The notes below the pieces were generated by a model. That model did no database searches, was not told where the DNA came from, and saw only the letters and a list, made by a program, of their open reading frames with translations. From positions 51,947 through 115,946 of the forward strand of contig JACRGR010000051.1 of the NCBI GenBank assembly GCA_016212275.1: 64,000 nucleotides of DNA. The letters are read 5' to 3'. Each line of letters starts with the position of its first letter. Positions within the stretch are counted from its first letter, which is position 1. This DNA comes from Nitrospinota bacterium (GTDB lineage: Bacteria > Nitrospinota_A > UBA7883 > JACRGQ01). A program made the position numbers and the translations under genes. Shown here one piece after another: positions 16,012-24,428 of this stretch.

Positions 16012-18118
16012 GCGGGAGGCTGATGATGGCGGTCGTTCCTTTGCCAACTCCCGCGCTGGATAGTTCCAGCGTCCCGCCGTGGTAATCCATGATCGCCTTG
16101 GCCAGCGCGAGGCCGATTCCCAGTCCGCCCCCCTTGAACTTGTACTGTCCGGTTGAGTGCTTGATAGGGTCCTCCAATGAGAAGAAGGGGGTGAACAAAA
16201 GCCCCATCTGTTCCGGCGCGATGCCCATTCCCTCGTCGGCGATGAGGATGACCGCGTTCGGTCCCTCCACGGCGGCCGCGATGCGGATCGCCTTGCCGTC
16301 CGGCGAGAACTTTGCGGCATTGGAAAGTATCTCGATAATGGCGCGCTGGAGAACCGCGTGATCGCCCAGCGCGCGGGCGGTTTCAGGCAAAGCCGACAAG
16401 TCCGTGGTGAGCGCCAGTTTTCTCTTCTCAATGATGATCTTTTCCTTGGTCATTTCAATGCAATATTCCAGGAGCAATTTCAAGTTTTGCGGCAGGAAAT
16501 ACTCTTTCCCTTTGCCCAGCAATACGTCGGAGAAGATGGTGGTGGCGGAACATATCCGGTCGAAATCCGCCACGCAATAGCTAAGCTGGGAAACCGCATC
16601 ATTGAATTCCTGTTTGTACTCCGGCGGCGCCTTCATTTTTTCCATCTGCATCTTGATGAGGTTCAGCCGGGTGAGCGGGGTGCGCAGTTCATGCGCGGTG
16701 ATGGTGGTGAAGTAGTCCTTTGCGCGGGTGAGGCTTTGTGTCTGGGTGATGTCGCTTTGCACCGCGACGAAACTGGTGATCTCGCCATTGTCTCCGAGGA
16801 TGGGGGAAATTTTCGTCTCCACCTCAAACAGATCGCCGTTTTTCTTTTTGTTCACCAGTTGGCCCCGCCACCTTTTGCCCCCCGCGATGGTGTTCCACAT
16901 GTCGGCGTACAGTTGTTCCGGGTGTTTGCCGCTTTTAAGGATGCGCGGGTTTTGGCCCACGGCCTCGGCCCTTAGCCAACCGGTGGTGCGCTCGAATGCG
17001 GGGTTCACATACACGATCTTGCCGTTCCGGTCGGTGATGACCACCAGATCCTCCCCCTGCTCGATGGCCGTGGAGAGGCGGGCGTGGTCTTTTTGCGCTT
17101 CTTTGATGCTGGTGATGTCCTGCGTGACGGCGATGCACGAGGCGACCTTGCCGTCGCGGTCGGCCAGCGGCTGGATGGAATAAATGAAGTCGAACCCCCG
17201 GAACGATATTTCGCCATGTTGAGCCTCGCCCGCGAACGCGGTTTTGAATTTCGGCTCCAAAATGTCCGCCGTTTCCGGCGGTAACACCTCGCGGATCGTT
17301 TTTCCCTCCATTTCTTCCGTCTCGAATCCCAACTCTTTCAGCGCCTGGCCCTCGGAGATGACAAGCCGGAGGTGGCTATCCACTATATGTACGGTGCCGT
17401 TCGGGTACGAACGGGCGAGAATGCGGTATTGCCGCTCGCTTTCGCGCACTTCCAGCAGGGCGTTTATCCGGTCGGTGACGTTGGACAGGATGAGCAACAG
17501 CGCCTCGACATTTCCTTTGGGGTCTTTCAACGGATGGAGCACCCAGTCCCAGTAGCTCATCCCCCGTTCGGGGTGCTCGGCGTATTCGAACGGCTTGGCG
17601 ATGGCGACATGCGTTTCGCCCGTTTCGGCCACCTTTTTGAATATGCGCTCGTTGTCCGGGTTCGGAAAAAGGGCGAAATGGTTTTTACCGGGGTAGAAAT
17701 CGGGGGTGCGCCCGTCGGAGGCGGCGTACGCGCGGTTGACGCGGATGAAATTGCAGTCCTTGTCCATGTAGGCGACCATGATGAAGGTGGTGTCGAATAT
17801 CCGTTCCAGCAGTTCGTTGGACTCGAATAGGGAATCCCTCGTTCTCCGTATGGACTCGAACAGCGGCCCGATGAGAAAGATTCCCGCGGCGAACAGGGCG
17901 GAAATGAAAAGCGCGATGACCTCCACGTCCAGGTCTATCGGGATGTCGCCGCGAACGGCGTGAGAATAGGTGAGGAGGCGGCGCAGGGCCATGAGGATAA
18001 AGCCGGCGGAAAACAACAACCAGGCGAGTTTCGCTCCCGTTTGTTTGATGAGGCGAAGCGAGAGGGCGACCGTGATTATCTGGAGGAGGATGGAAAAGAA
18101 CAGGAGTGTTTGAGCCAT
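16004..18118 (-). CDS. Membrane-bound multi-PAS sensor histidine kinase
   Basis: About 704 residues from ATG 18118, which has AAAAAGGG 11 bases upstream; an in-frame GTG at 18142 has no ribosome site. The N-terminus has about three membrane helices (LLFFSILLQIITVALSL; LLFSAGFILMAL; VIALFISALFAAGIFLIG). Three PAS domains follow (~105-225, ~230-345, ~350-465; the third has the typical VITDRNGKIVYVNPAFERTTG). HisKA carries ITAHELRTPLTRLN (His near residue 476), and the ATPase domain has NAAKFSP, DEGMGI and GLGIGLALAKAIMD. It autophosphorylates on the His and would pass the phosphate to a response regulator, none of which is adjacent. Signal unknown. Confidence 0.9.
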   Translation of the reverse strand: MAQTLLFFSILLQIITVALSLRLIKQTGAKLAWLLFSAGFILMALRRLLTYSHAVRGDIPIDLDVEVIALFISALFAAGIFLIGPLFESIRRTRDSLFESNELLERIFDTTFIMVAYMDKDCNFIRVNRAYAASDGRTPDFYPGKNHFALFPNPDNERIFKKVAETGETHVAIAKPFEYAEHPERGMSYWDWVLHPLKDPKGNVEALLLILSNVTDRINALLEVRESERQYRILARSYPNGTVHIVDSHLRLVISEGQALKELGFETEEMEGKTIREVLPPETADILEPKFKTAFAGEAQHGEISFRGFDFIYSIQPLADRDGKVASCIAVTQDITSIKEAQKDHARLSTAIEQGEDLVVITDRNGKIVYVNPAFERTTGWLRAEAVGQNPRILKSGKHPEQLYADMWNTIAGGKRWRGQLVNKKKNGDLFEVETKISPILGDNGEITSFVAVQSDITQTQSLTRAKDYFTTITAHELRTPLTRLNLIKMQMEKMKAPPEYKQEFNDAVSQLSYCVADFDRICSATTIFSDVLLGKGKEYFLPQNLKLLLEYCIEMTKEKIIIEKRKLALTTDLSALPETARALGDHAVLQRAIIEILSNAAKFSPDGKAIRIAAAVEGPNAVILIADEGMGIAPEQMGLLFTPFFSLEDPIKHSTGQYKFKGGGLGIGLALAKAIMDYHGGTLELSSAGVGKGTTAIISLPLI

Positions 18119-18250
18119 TGTTGTGCCAACCCTTTTTGTCACTCTTATTGTAACAGGGTATTAGCGGGCGGAATCGCCCGATTTATCGCGGCTCATTTTG
18201 ACACAAAGGTTATTTCCGGGGAATCGGTGGCGAAAAAAGAATTTCCGTTC

Positions 18251-18278
18251 TGGACAACCGGCGTGAGTGTGCTATTCT
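18251..18278 (+). promoter_or_regulatory. Putative promoter of the SRP RNA
   Basis: TGGACA (18251-18256), 16 bases, TATTCT (18273-18278). The predicted start near 18285 is about 20 bases before the first paired base of the SRP RNA. Confidence 0.4.
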
Positions 18279-18302
18279 GGCAATCCCATTAAGGAAATAG
18301 TG

Positions 18303-18402
18303 GTTGCCGGGTCTTACGCGACTCGTCCCTGCCAACCCCGCCAGGTCCGGAAGGAAGCAACGGTACGCGGCGTGTCGGGGGCGCTGTAAGGGTGCCCGGC
18401 AT
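18303..18402 (+). ncRNA. ffs: Signal recognition particle RNA, small bacterial (4.5S-like) type
   Basis: The universally conserved domain-IV loop is present (CCAGGTCCGGAAGGAAGCAA, 18341-18360). The ends pair: TGCCGGG at 18305-18311 with CCCGGCA at 18395-18401, and TCTTACGCG with CGCTGTAAG further inside. This is a single long hairpin of ~100 nt without Alu domain. It binds Ffh and directs membrane-protein ribosomes to the membrane. Eight Ts follow immediately, making a built-in terminator. The position just before dnaX is a widely conserved arrangement (ffs-dnaX-ybaB-recR). Confidence 0.95.
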
Positions 18403-18409
18403 TTTTTTT
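18392..18409 (+). terminator. Terminal stem plus T-run of the SRP RNA
   Basis: The closing stem of the SRP RNA (3' arm ending at 18401) runs straight into TTTTTTTT at 18402-18409, the form of a factor-independent terminator. Confidence 0.7.
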
Positions 18410-18503
18410 ACCCGATGCGATCGGGTGCGGACGACGGCACAGCCGGTTCGCCGTGAAATGGGGAAATTTACGGGGCATTGACTGGTAACGCGGGGGTAGC
18501 GTG

Positions 18504-20171
18504 ATGGCGGAAAGTTCGGCACAACACGGCAATTACCTTGTCATGGCGCGAAAATGGCGCCCCGCCACATTCGCCGACGTGGTCGGCCAGCACCACATCG
18601 TCCGTTCGTTGCAAAACGCCATCCAGATGAACCGCATCGCGGGGGCGTACCTCTTTTCCGGGATGCGCGGCGTGGGCAAAACCTCGATGGCCCGCATCTT
18701 CGCCCGCTCCATCAATTGCGAAAAAGGCCCGACGCTCGCCCCGTGCGGCGTGTGCGCCAACTGCCGCGAGATAGCCGAGGGAAACTCGCTGGACGTGGTG
18801 GAGATAGACGGCGCATCGAACAATAAAGTGGAAGACGTGCATGGCATACTGGATCACATCCAGTACGCCCCGGTGAAGTGCCGGATGAAGATATACATCA
18901 TAGACGAAGTGCACATGCTTTCGACCTCGGCCTTCAACGCACTGCTGAAAACGCTGGAGGAGCCGCCGCCCCACACGGTGTTCATCATGGCCACCACCGA
19001 ACAGAATAAAGTGCCGGAAACGGTGATCAGCCGGTGCCAGTGCTTCGAGTTCCGCGCGATCTCCGACGAGCAGATAGCCGGGCGACTGCAAACCATCGCG
19101 AGCAACGAGAAACTGAACATCACGGATGGCGCACTGCGGATGATAGCCCGGCGCGCCGAGGGGAGCATGCGCGACGCGCAGTCCCTGCTGGACCAGGCCG
19201 CGGCCTACTCCGGCGAAACGATCGACGAGGAGGCGTTGGGCTTGGCGCTGGGACTGGTTTCGCGCGAGAAGATATGGGCGGTGCTGGACGCTGTGGCGCG
19301 GCGCGATGTGGACGCCGCGCTTGGCCAGCTCCATGCCCTGTACTATTCGGGGTTCGACGTGGCGGTGCTCATCCGCGAGCTTTTCGAGGCGGTGCGCACG
19401 CTCACGGTCATAAAGGTGAGCGGCTCGCCGGAAAAGATACTCAGCGAGCCGCCCGATTCCCTGGCGGCGGCGCGAGAACTGGTGAAGGACGTTTCCGCCG
19501 GAAGGCTCCAACAGTTCTACGACCTGTTGTTGCGCGCCCGGTCGCAGTCCGCGGTTGCGGGCAACCCGCTTTCGGTGCTGGAAATGGCGCTTATCAAGAT
19601 GGTGCGGCTGGACGACCTGGTGCCGGTGGCGGACATATTGGACCGCTTGCGGGGGACGGCGGTGGCGCCGCAACCCTCGGTCGCGCGGCAACCGGCAAAA
19701 CCGTTTCCCGCATCGAACCGCGAATCCTCCCCCGCCGCCGCGCTCGTTATCAGGAGGGAAGCGGAGCAGTTCGCGGCGCCGCGTGTCGCCACCGGCGGCG
19801 AACCGTGGGTGATGATACGGTCGGCCATCGCCGAAAAGCGGCCTCTGCTCGGCCATGCGCTGGAAAAGATCGTGGACTTCGCCATCGAGGGGGGGAAAGC
19901 GGTCCTTTCGTATCCCGAAGAGCAGACGCTCCTGCGCAAGCAATGCGAAGAAAGCCGGGAATTGATCGAGAGTGAAATAGAAAAGAACCTGGGGAAAAAG
20001 CTGGTGTTCGTCCTTGCCCCCGCCGTGAAAAGCGCCAAAACCGTTCAGGAAAAAAAGTCCCCTTCGCTGGACCAGAAACTCCGCAAGGAGATGCTGGAGG
20101 ACCCTATCATTCAAAAGGCGGTGGACCTTTTTGACGGGCGGCCCGGCTTCGAGGACGACAGCGGGAACTGA
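18504..20171 (+). CDS. dnaX: DNA polymerase III subunit gamma/tau
   Basis: About 555 residues; ATG 18504 is preferred over the adjoining GTG 18501. It is the clamp-loader motor of DNA polymerase III. Walker A is GMRGVGKT (~53-60). The zinc module uses Cys 72, 81, 84 and 87 (NC-EKG, CGVCANC). Walker B is IIDEVHML, and the SRC motif is VISRCQ. Domain III continues to ~365, then an Ala/Pro-rich linker (~370-420) and a shorter C-terminal region than in long tau proteins. An in-frame A-AAA-AAG heptamer occurs at 20051-20057 (see findings). It is followed after 3 bases by ybaB, in the conserved dnaX-ybaB-recR order. Confidence 0.95.
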   Translation: MAESSAQHGNYLVMARKWRPATFADVVGQHHIVRSLQNAIQMNRIAGAYLFSGMRGVGKTSMARIFARSINCEKGPTLAPCGVCANCREIAEGNSLDVVEIDGASNNKVEDVHGILDHIQYAPVKCRMKIYIIDEVHMLSTSAFNALLKTLEEPPPHTVFIMATTEQNKVPETVISRCQCFEFRAISDEQIAGRLQTIASNEKLNITDGALRMIARRAEGSMRDAQSLLDQAAAYSGETIDEEALGLALGLVSREKIWAVLDAVARRDVDAALGQLHALYYSGFDVAVLIRELFEAVRTLTVIKVSGSPEKILSEPPDSLAAARELVKDVSAGRLQQFYDLLLRARSQSAVAGNPLSVLEMALIKMVRLDDLVPVADILDRLRGTAVAPQPSVARQPAKPFPASNRESSPAAALVIRREAEQFAAPRVATGGEPWVMIRSAIAEKRPLLGHALEKIVDFAIEGGKAVLSYPEEQTLLRKQCEESRELIESEIEKNLGKKLVFVLAPAVKSAKTVQEKKSPSLDQKLRKEMLEDPIIQKAVDLFDGRPGFEDDSGN

Positions 20172-20174
20172 CGA

Positions 20175-20486
20175 ATGTCCAGAATGATCGCGGAGCTTTT
20201 TCAAAAAGCCCAAAAAATCCAGTCTCAGATAGCCTCCGCGCGCCAACGGCTTGCGGCCCACCGCGTGGAAGCGGTCTCGCCGGACGGTGCGGTTAAAGTG
20301 GTGGCAAGCGGCGACAAGCAGATCGTTTCCATCGAGATAAAAGAGGAATTTCAGCGGACCCCCGAACTGGCAAAGGTGGTTGCCGAGACCTCCAACGAAG
20401 CGCTCAAGAAAGCCGAAGCCAAACTGAAGGAAGAATTGAACGCGGCGTTGGGAACGGCGGGGATACACCTGCCTGGACTCTTTTAG
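20175..20486 (+). CDS. YbaB/EbfC family nucleoid-associated protein
   Basis: 103 residues, the normal size for the family. A long N-terminal helix (MIAELFQKAQKIQSQIASA) leads into the central strands (VEAVSPDGAVKVVASGDKQI; VSIEIKEEF) and a C-terminal helix (AETSNEALKKAEAKLKEEL). YbaB/EbfC forms tweezer-like dimers that bind DNA. It lies between dnaX and recR, its usual place, with gaps of 3 and 8 bases, so all three are co-transcribed. The family's GNG/GLG-M motif is not conserved here. Confidence 0.9.
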   Translation: MSRMIAELFQKAQKIQSQIASARQRLAAHRVEAVSPDGAVKVVASGDKQIVSIEIKEEFQRTPELAKVVAETSNEALKKAEAKLKEELNAALGTAGIHLPGLF

Positions 20487-20494
20487 GACGGATT

Positions 20495-21091
20495 GTGGAA
20501 TCATCGGAAACGGTAAAAAAGCTGAGCGAGGAGTTCCAGAAGCTTCCCGGAATTGGCAGGAAAACAGCTGAAAGATTGGTGTTCTCTCTCCTTAAATCCC
20601 AGTCCGGTCAAGCGTCTTCCCTTGCCAAGGCTTTAACCGAATTGGTTGAGAAGGTGAAACTGTGTTCCATCTGCGGCGGCATCACGGAGGTGGAGCCGTG
20701 TGCAATCTGCGCCTCTCCCACGCGGGACAAAGCGACCATCTGCGTGGTGGAGCAACCGCTGGACATCGCCCTTTTGGAGCGGACGGGGAGCTTCACCGGG
20801 CAGTATCATGTTTTGGGCGGCACGTTCTCGCCGCTGGACGGAATTGGGCCGGAATCTTTGCGGATTGAGCAGTTGATTAAACGGGTTAAAGAAGGTAAAG
20901 TTGAAGAAGTCATTGTTGCTACGAATCCTACGATGGATGGCGAAGCCACGGCTCTCTATCTATCCAAAGTGTTGCGTCCTCTTGGGGTGAAAACTTCCAG
21001 GATAGCGCGGGGGGTTCCCGTGGGCAGTGACTTGGAATATGTGGATGAAATTACTCTTGTGAAGTCCATCGAGGGACGCCGCGAGATGTAA
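20495..21091 (+). CDS. recR: Recombination protein RecR
   Basis: 198 residues, usual length. A helix-hairpin-helix opens the protein (KLPGIGRKTAERLVFSLL). The four-Cys zinc finger is CSICGGITEVEPCAIC (Cys pairs near residues 55-58 and 67-70). The Toprim domain includes ATICVVEQPLDIALLERTG, YHVLGGTFSPLDGIGP and ATNPTMDGEATALYL. RecR works with RecF/RecO to load RecA on gapped DNA. It starts with GTG 20495 after TAGGAC. Base usage is slightly less GC-rich than in dnaX. Confidence 0.95.
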   Translation: MESSETVKKLSEEFQKLPGIGRKTAERLVFSLLKSQSGQASSLAKALTELVEKVKLCSICGGITEVEPCAICASPTRDKATICVVEQPLDIALLERTGSFTGQYHVLGGTFSPLDGIGPESLRIEQLIKRVKEGKVEEVIVATNPTMDGEATALYLSKVLRPLGVKTSRIARGVPVGSDLEYVDEITLVKSIEGRREM

Positions 21092-21123
21092 AAACAACAT
21101 GATAGGATGTGGTGGAGTATAGA

Positions 21124-22134
21124 ATGCAGAAGTTGCCGATTGTAAATGACTTGGGGTTCTACGAAATACGGATGGCGAGCATCGGCGGATTTGGCGCCAA
21201 TGTCGCCGGCAAGATATTGGGCGAAGCGGGAATCCTGAAGCTCGGCTACAACGGATCGAATTTTTCCAGCTACGGCTCGGAAAAGAAAGGCTCGCCGGTG
21301 GCCGCGTTCGTGCGTTTCTGCGCGCCGGACGTCGCGGTGCGGGTGAATTCGCCGGTCACAGAACCGCACCTTTTGGTTATCTTCCTGGAGTCCATCGCTC
21401 GCAACCCCGGCATGTTGAGCGGGGTGGGGCCGGATACCATCGTCATCCTCAATACCGGGATGGACGTGGATGCCGCGCGCGACTTTTTGGGTCTGGCCGC
21501 CGGAACGCTGGTGGTCATAGACGCGATGAAGATAGCGGTGGAGGAAAAAACCCGCGTGAACACCGCGCTCCTCGGCGTCATCTCGCAAGTGACCGGCTTC
21601 ATCACGCACGACGCGGTGAAGGAGATCATCGAAGAGACGTTCGGCAAGAAGTACGCCGCCACCGTCCCGGCGAACATCAAGACGTTCGAGCGGGGCACCA
21701 AGGAATTCACCATGAAGAAATTCGCGCCGGACGGCAAATACCAGCCGCAGGCGTTCAGCCGCGCCGGACAAAAGCTGGGCTACCTGAACCAGCCGATAGG
21801 CGGCGTGATACCGGCGGCGGGGACTTCCATGTACAAGGACCTTACGGCGAGCCGCTCCGGGTACATCCCGGTGCTCAACCGGGGCAAATGCACCAGTTGC
21901 GGCGAGTGCGACATCACCTGTCCGGACTACTGCTTTGAATGGGCCGGGGAGACGAACAAAAAAGGAAAGCAGGAACAGGTGCTTCAACGCATCCATTACC
22001 AATATTGCAAGGGGTGCCTGCGGTGCGTGGAGATGTGCAAGTTCGAGGCGCTCACCACGCACGTCGAATATGAAGTGGATAAACACATAATCGAGAAAGG
22101 TTATGTGAACGATATAAAGGAGACCCAGAAGTGA
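21124..22134 (+). CDS. 2-oxoacid:acceptor oxidoreductase, fused gamma and delta subunits
   Basis: 336 residues from ATG 21124 (GGAG 7 bases upstream); GTG 21109 is an alternative start. Residues ~10-195 form the gamma domain (MASIGGFGANVAGKILGEAG; NYG-SE-like YGSEKKGSPVAAFVRF). The C-terminal ~100 residues are a delta-type ferredoxin with two [4Fe-4S] motifs, CTSCGECDITCPDYC and CKGCLRCVEMC. With the next gene it forms pyruvate (or 2-oxoglutarate):ferredoxin oxidoreductase, which makes acyl-CoA and CO2 with reduced ferredoxin, or runs in reverse for CO2 fixation. The direction and exact 2-oxoacid are not readable. It overlaps the next gene by 4 bases. Confidence 0.9.
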   Translation: MQKLPIVNDLGFYEIRMASIGGFGANVAGKILGEAGILKLGYNGSNFSSYGSEKKGSPVAAFVRFCAPDVAVRVNSPVTEPHLLVIFLESIARNPGMLSGVGPDTIVILNTGMDVDAARDFLGLAAGTLVVIDAMKIAVEEKTRVNTALLGVISQVTGFITHDAVKEIIEETFGKKYAATVPANIKTFERGTKEFTMKKFAPDGKYQPQAFSRAGQKLGYLNQPIGGVIPAAGTSMYKDLTASRSGYIPVLNRGKCTSCGECDITCPDYCFEWAGETNKKGKQEQVLQRIHYQYCKGCLRCVEMCKFEALTTHVEYEVDKHIIEKGYVNDIKETQK

Positions 22135-24419
22135 AAACGGAAACGCTGAATGACACGAAGGGCACGGCCCAACAGGAGATAGATTTCCTCAGCGGTAACG
22201 AGATGGCCGCGACGGTGGTGGCCCAGATGAATTTCCATGTGATGGGGTACTACCCGATAACGCCGTCCACCGAAGTGGCGGAATATCTGGACGAAATGCG
22301 CGCCGAAGGGAAGCACCAACTGAAGATGATCCCCGGCGACGGCGAACACGGCGCGGCGGGCATCTGTTACGGCGCCACCACGGCGGGGGGCCGCGTGTTC
22401 AACGCCACCTCGGCCAACGGCCTTTTGTACTCCATCGAGCAGTTGCCGGTGCAGTCCGGCACCCGTATGCCGATGGTGCTCAACCTCGTGTGCCGCTCGG
22501 TGTCCGGCCCGCTGGACATACGCGGCGACCATAGCGACCTGTATTCCTGCCTGAACCTCGGTTGGCTGGTCTTCTGCGCGAAGGACCCGCAGTCCAGCTA
22601 CGATCTTATCGCGGTGGCGACGAAGGTGGGGGAACACATGGACGTGCGCCTGCCGTCCATCGTGGCGAACGACGGATTTTTCACCAGCCACCAAAAGCGG
22701 CGGGTGCTCCGGTTCAAGAACGACAAGGACCTGCAGGATTTCATCGGGCCGTACAAGTACATCCACAGCAGTGTGGACCCGAACACCCCCGCGACGTTCG
22801 GCCCGTACATGAACGATCCGGACCAGATAAACAACAAAAAGCAGTTGTCGCTCGCCATGCACGCCTCCGAGGCGGTGATCGACAACGTGTTCGCCGAGTG
22901 GGAAAAGCTCTCCGGCAGGAAATACACCCGCCTTGCCACCTACCGGATGGAGGACGCGGAAGCGGCCATCATGATACTCAACTCCGCCGCGGATACCGCG
23001 ATGGAAGTGGCGGACCGGCTCCGCGCGCAAGGGAAAAAGGTCGGCGTGGTGTATCCCATCGTCCTGCGCCCGTTCCCGGCGGAGGAACTGCGCCAGGCCT
23101 GCAAAGGAGTGAAGGCGCTCTTGGTGGCCGACCGCGCCGATGTGTACGGCGCGAATGGCGGCGCGATGACGCTGGACGCGAAAGCGGCGCTGAAGGACGA
23201 CCCGGACAACAAGACGGTGGTGTTCAGCCGCATCTACGGATTGGGCGGAAAAGATTATTACGACCTCGACGCGATAGAGATGTTCAACCTCGCGCTGGAC
23301 GCGGCTGATAAAGGTTTCGCGGCGGTGCCGTACGACTACCACGGCGCGGAACCGGGCGACGTGACGTACAAAATACCCGCCAAGAACCCGCCGATACCGA
23401 AGGAGAAAAGCACTCCCCACGTCATCACGGTGGAGAAGGACGAAAAGACCGGCCAACTGGTGGTGAAGGGGGTCAAGCAAAGGGACCTGACGGCGATGCC
23501 GCAACGCATCGCCCCCGGCCACGGCGCCTGCCCCGGGTGCGGCATATTCCCGAACATCGGCACGTTCCTGAAAGGGATTGAAGGGCATGTGGTGATGCTG
23601 TGGCACACCGGGTGCGGCATGGTGGTCACCACCGGCTATCCCACCACTTCGTTCAACGTGACGTACATCCACAACCTTTTTCAGAACGGCGCGCCCACGC
23701 TCTCCGGCGCGCTGGAGATGTTCAAGGAACGCCAGAGGCGCGGCGAGATCCCCGCGGACGAGGACATCACGTTCATCATGGTCACGGGCGACGGCGGCCT
23801 GGACATCGGGCTGGGACCGGCGCTGGGCACGGCCATCCGCAACCACAAGATGATCATCCTGGAATACGATAACCAGGGGTACATGAACACGGGGCATCAG
23901 CTTTCGTTCGCCACGCCGATGGGGCACCAGACCTCCACGTCGAACGTGGGGCCGTTCGAGACCGGCAAATCGTTCCACCACAAGGACTCGGCGCAGTTGT
24001 TCGCGGCCACCCACATCCCGTATGTGTTCACCGCGGCGGAATCCAATTACAAGGACCTCATCCGCAAGGCGGCGAAAGCGCAGTGGTACGCGCGCAACGA
24101 GGGGCTGGTGTTCGGCAAATTGTTCTCCGTCTGCCCGCTCAACTGGCGGCATGCCGACGACATCGGCCAGGAACTTACGCAGTCGGCGATTGACTGTAAT
24201 TTCTTCCCGCTTTACGAGGTGGAGCACGGCATCACCACGCTGAACTACGACCCCGCGGAAAAAGGGCAGAAGAAGGACATCACCGAATGGCTGGGCAAGA
24301 TGGGCAAAACACGGCACCTTTTAAAAAAGGAAAACGCCGCTATCCTGGACGCCAGCAGAAAAGAGATAGACCGCCGGTTTGAGCGGATCAAGGCCATGTC
24401 GCAACATCCTTTGTTGTAA
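22131..24419 (+). CDS. 2-oxoacid:acceptor oxidoreductase, fused alpha and beta subunits
   Basis: 762 residues. Residues ~18-410 are the alpha part: pyrimidine-binding domain with YYPITPSTEVAEYLDE and DGEHGAAGICYGATTAGGR, then the transketolase-C-like domain VGVVYPIVLRPFPAEEL. Residues ~460-750 are the beta part, with CPGCG, HTGCGMV and the thiamine-diphosphate/Mg site GDGGLDIGLGPALG ... YDNQGYMNTG (GDG near residue 553). The start codon GTG overlaps the previous stop. Together the two genes carry all four POR/KOR subunits as two fusions, an order found in several deep-branching and nitrite-oxidising lineages. Central carbon metabolism in the cytoplasm. The next gene is a multiheme cytochrome, 9 bases later. 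Confidence 0.9.
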   Translation: MKTETLNDTKGTAQQEIDFLSGNEMAATVVAQMNFHVMGYYPITPSTEVAEYLDEMRAEGKHQLKMIPGDGEHGAAGICYGATTAGGRVFNATSANGLLYSIEQLPVQSGTRMPMVLNLVCRSVSGPLDIRGDHSDLYSCLNLGWLVFCAKDPQSSYDLIAVATKVGEHMDVRLPSIVANDGFFTSHQKRRVLRFKNDKDLQDFIGPYKYIHSSVDPNTPATFGPYMNDPDQINNKKQLSLAMHASEAVIDNVFAEWEKLSGRKYTRLATYRMEDAEAAIMILNSAADTAMEVADRLRAQGKKVGVVYPIVLRPFPAEELRQACKGVKALLVADRADVYGANGGAMTLDAKAALKDDPDNKTVVFSRIYGLGGKDYYDLDAIEMFNLALDAADKGFAAVPYDYHGAEPGDVTYKIPAKNPPIPKEKSTPHVITVEKDEKTGQLVVKGVKQRDLTAMPQRIAPGHGACPGCGIFPNIGTFLKGIEGHVVMLWHTGCGMVVTTGYPTTSFNVTYIHNLFQNGAPTLSGALEMFKERQRRGEIPADEDITFIMVTGDGGLDIGLGPALGTAIRNHKMIILEYDNQGYMNTGHQLSFATPMGHQTSTSNVGPFETGKSFHHKDSAQLFAATHIPYVFTAAESNYKDLIRKAAKAQWYARNEGLVFGKLFSVCPLNWRHADDIGQELTQSAIDCNFFPLYEVEHGITTLNYDPAEKGQKKDITEWLGKMGKTRHLLKKENAAILDASRKEIDRRFERIKAMSQHPLL

Positions 24420-24428
24420 TATAGGCCG

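Noticed and set aside
18468..20504. Very long open frame on the minus strand opposite dnaX
   Set aside because: It is antisense to a certain gene, has Arg/His/Gly-rich low-complexity composition and no ribosome site; a by-product of high GC.
22101..24317. 738-codon minus-strand frame opposite the alpha-beta oxidoreductase
   Set aside because: Same reason: His/Arg/Val-rich translation with no domain, opposite a well-supported gene.
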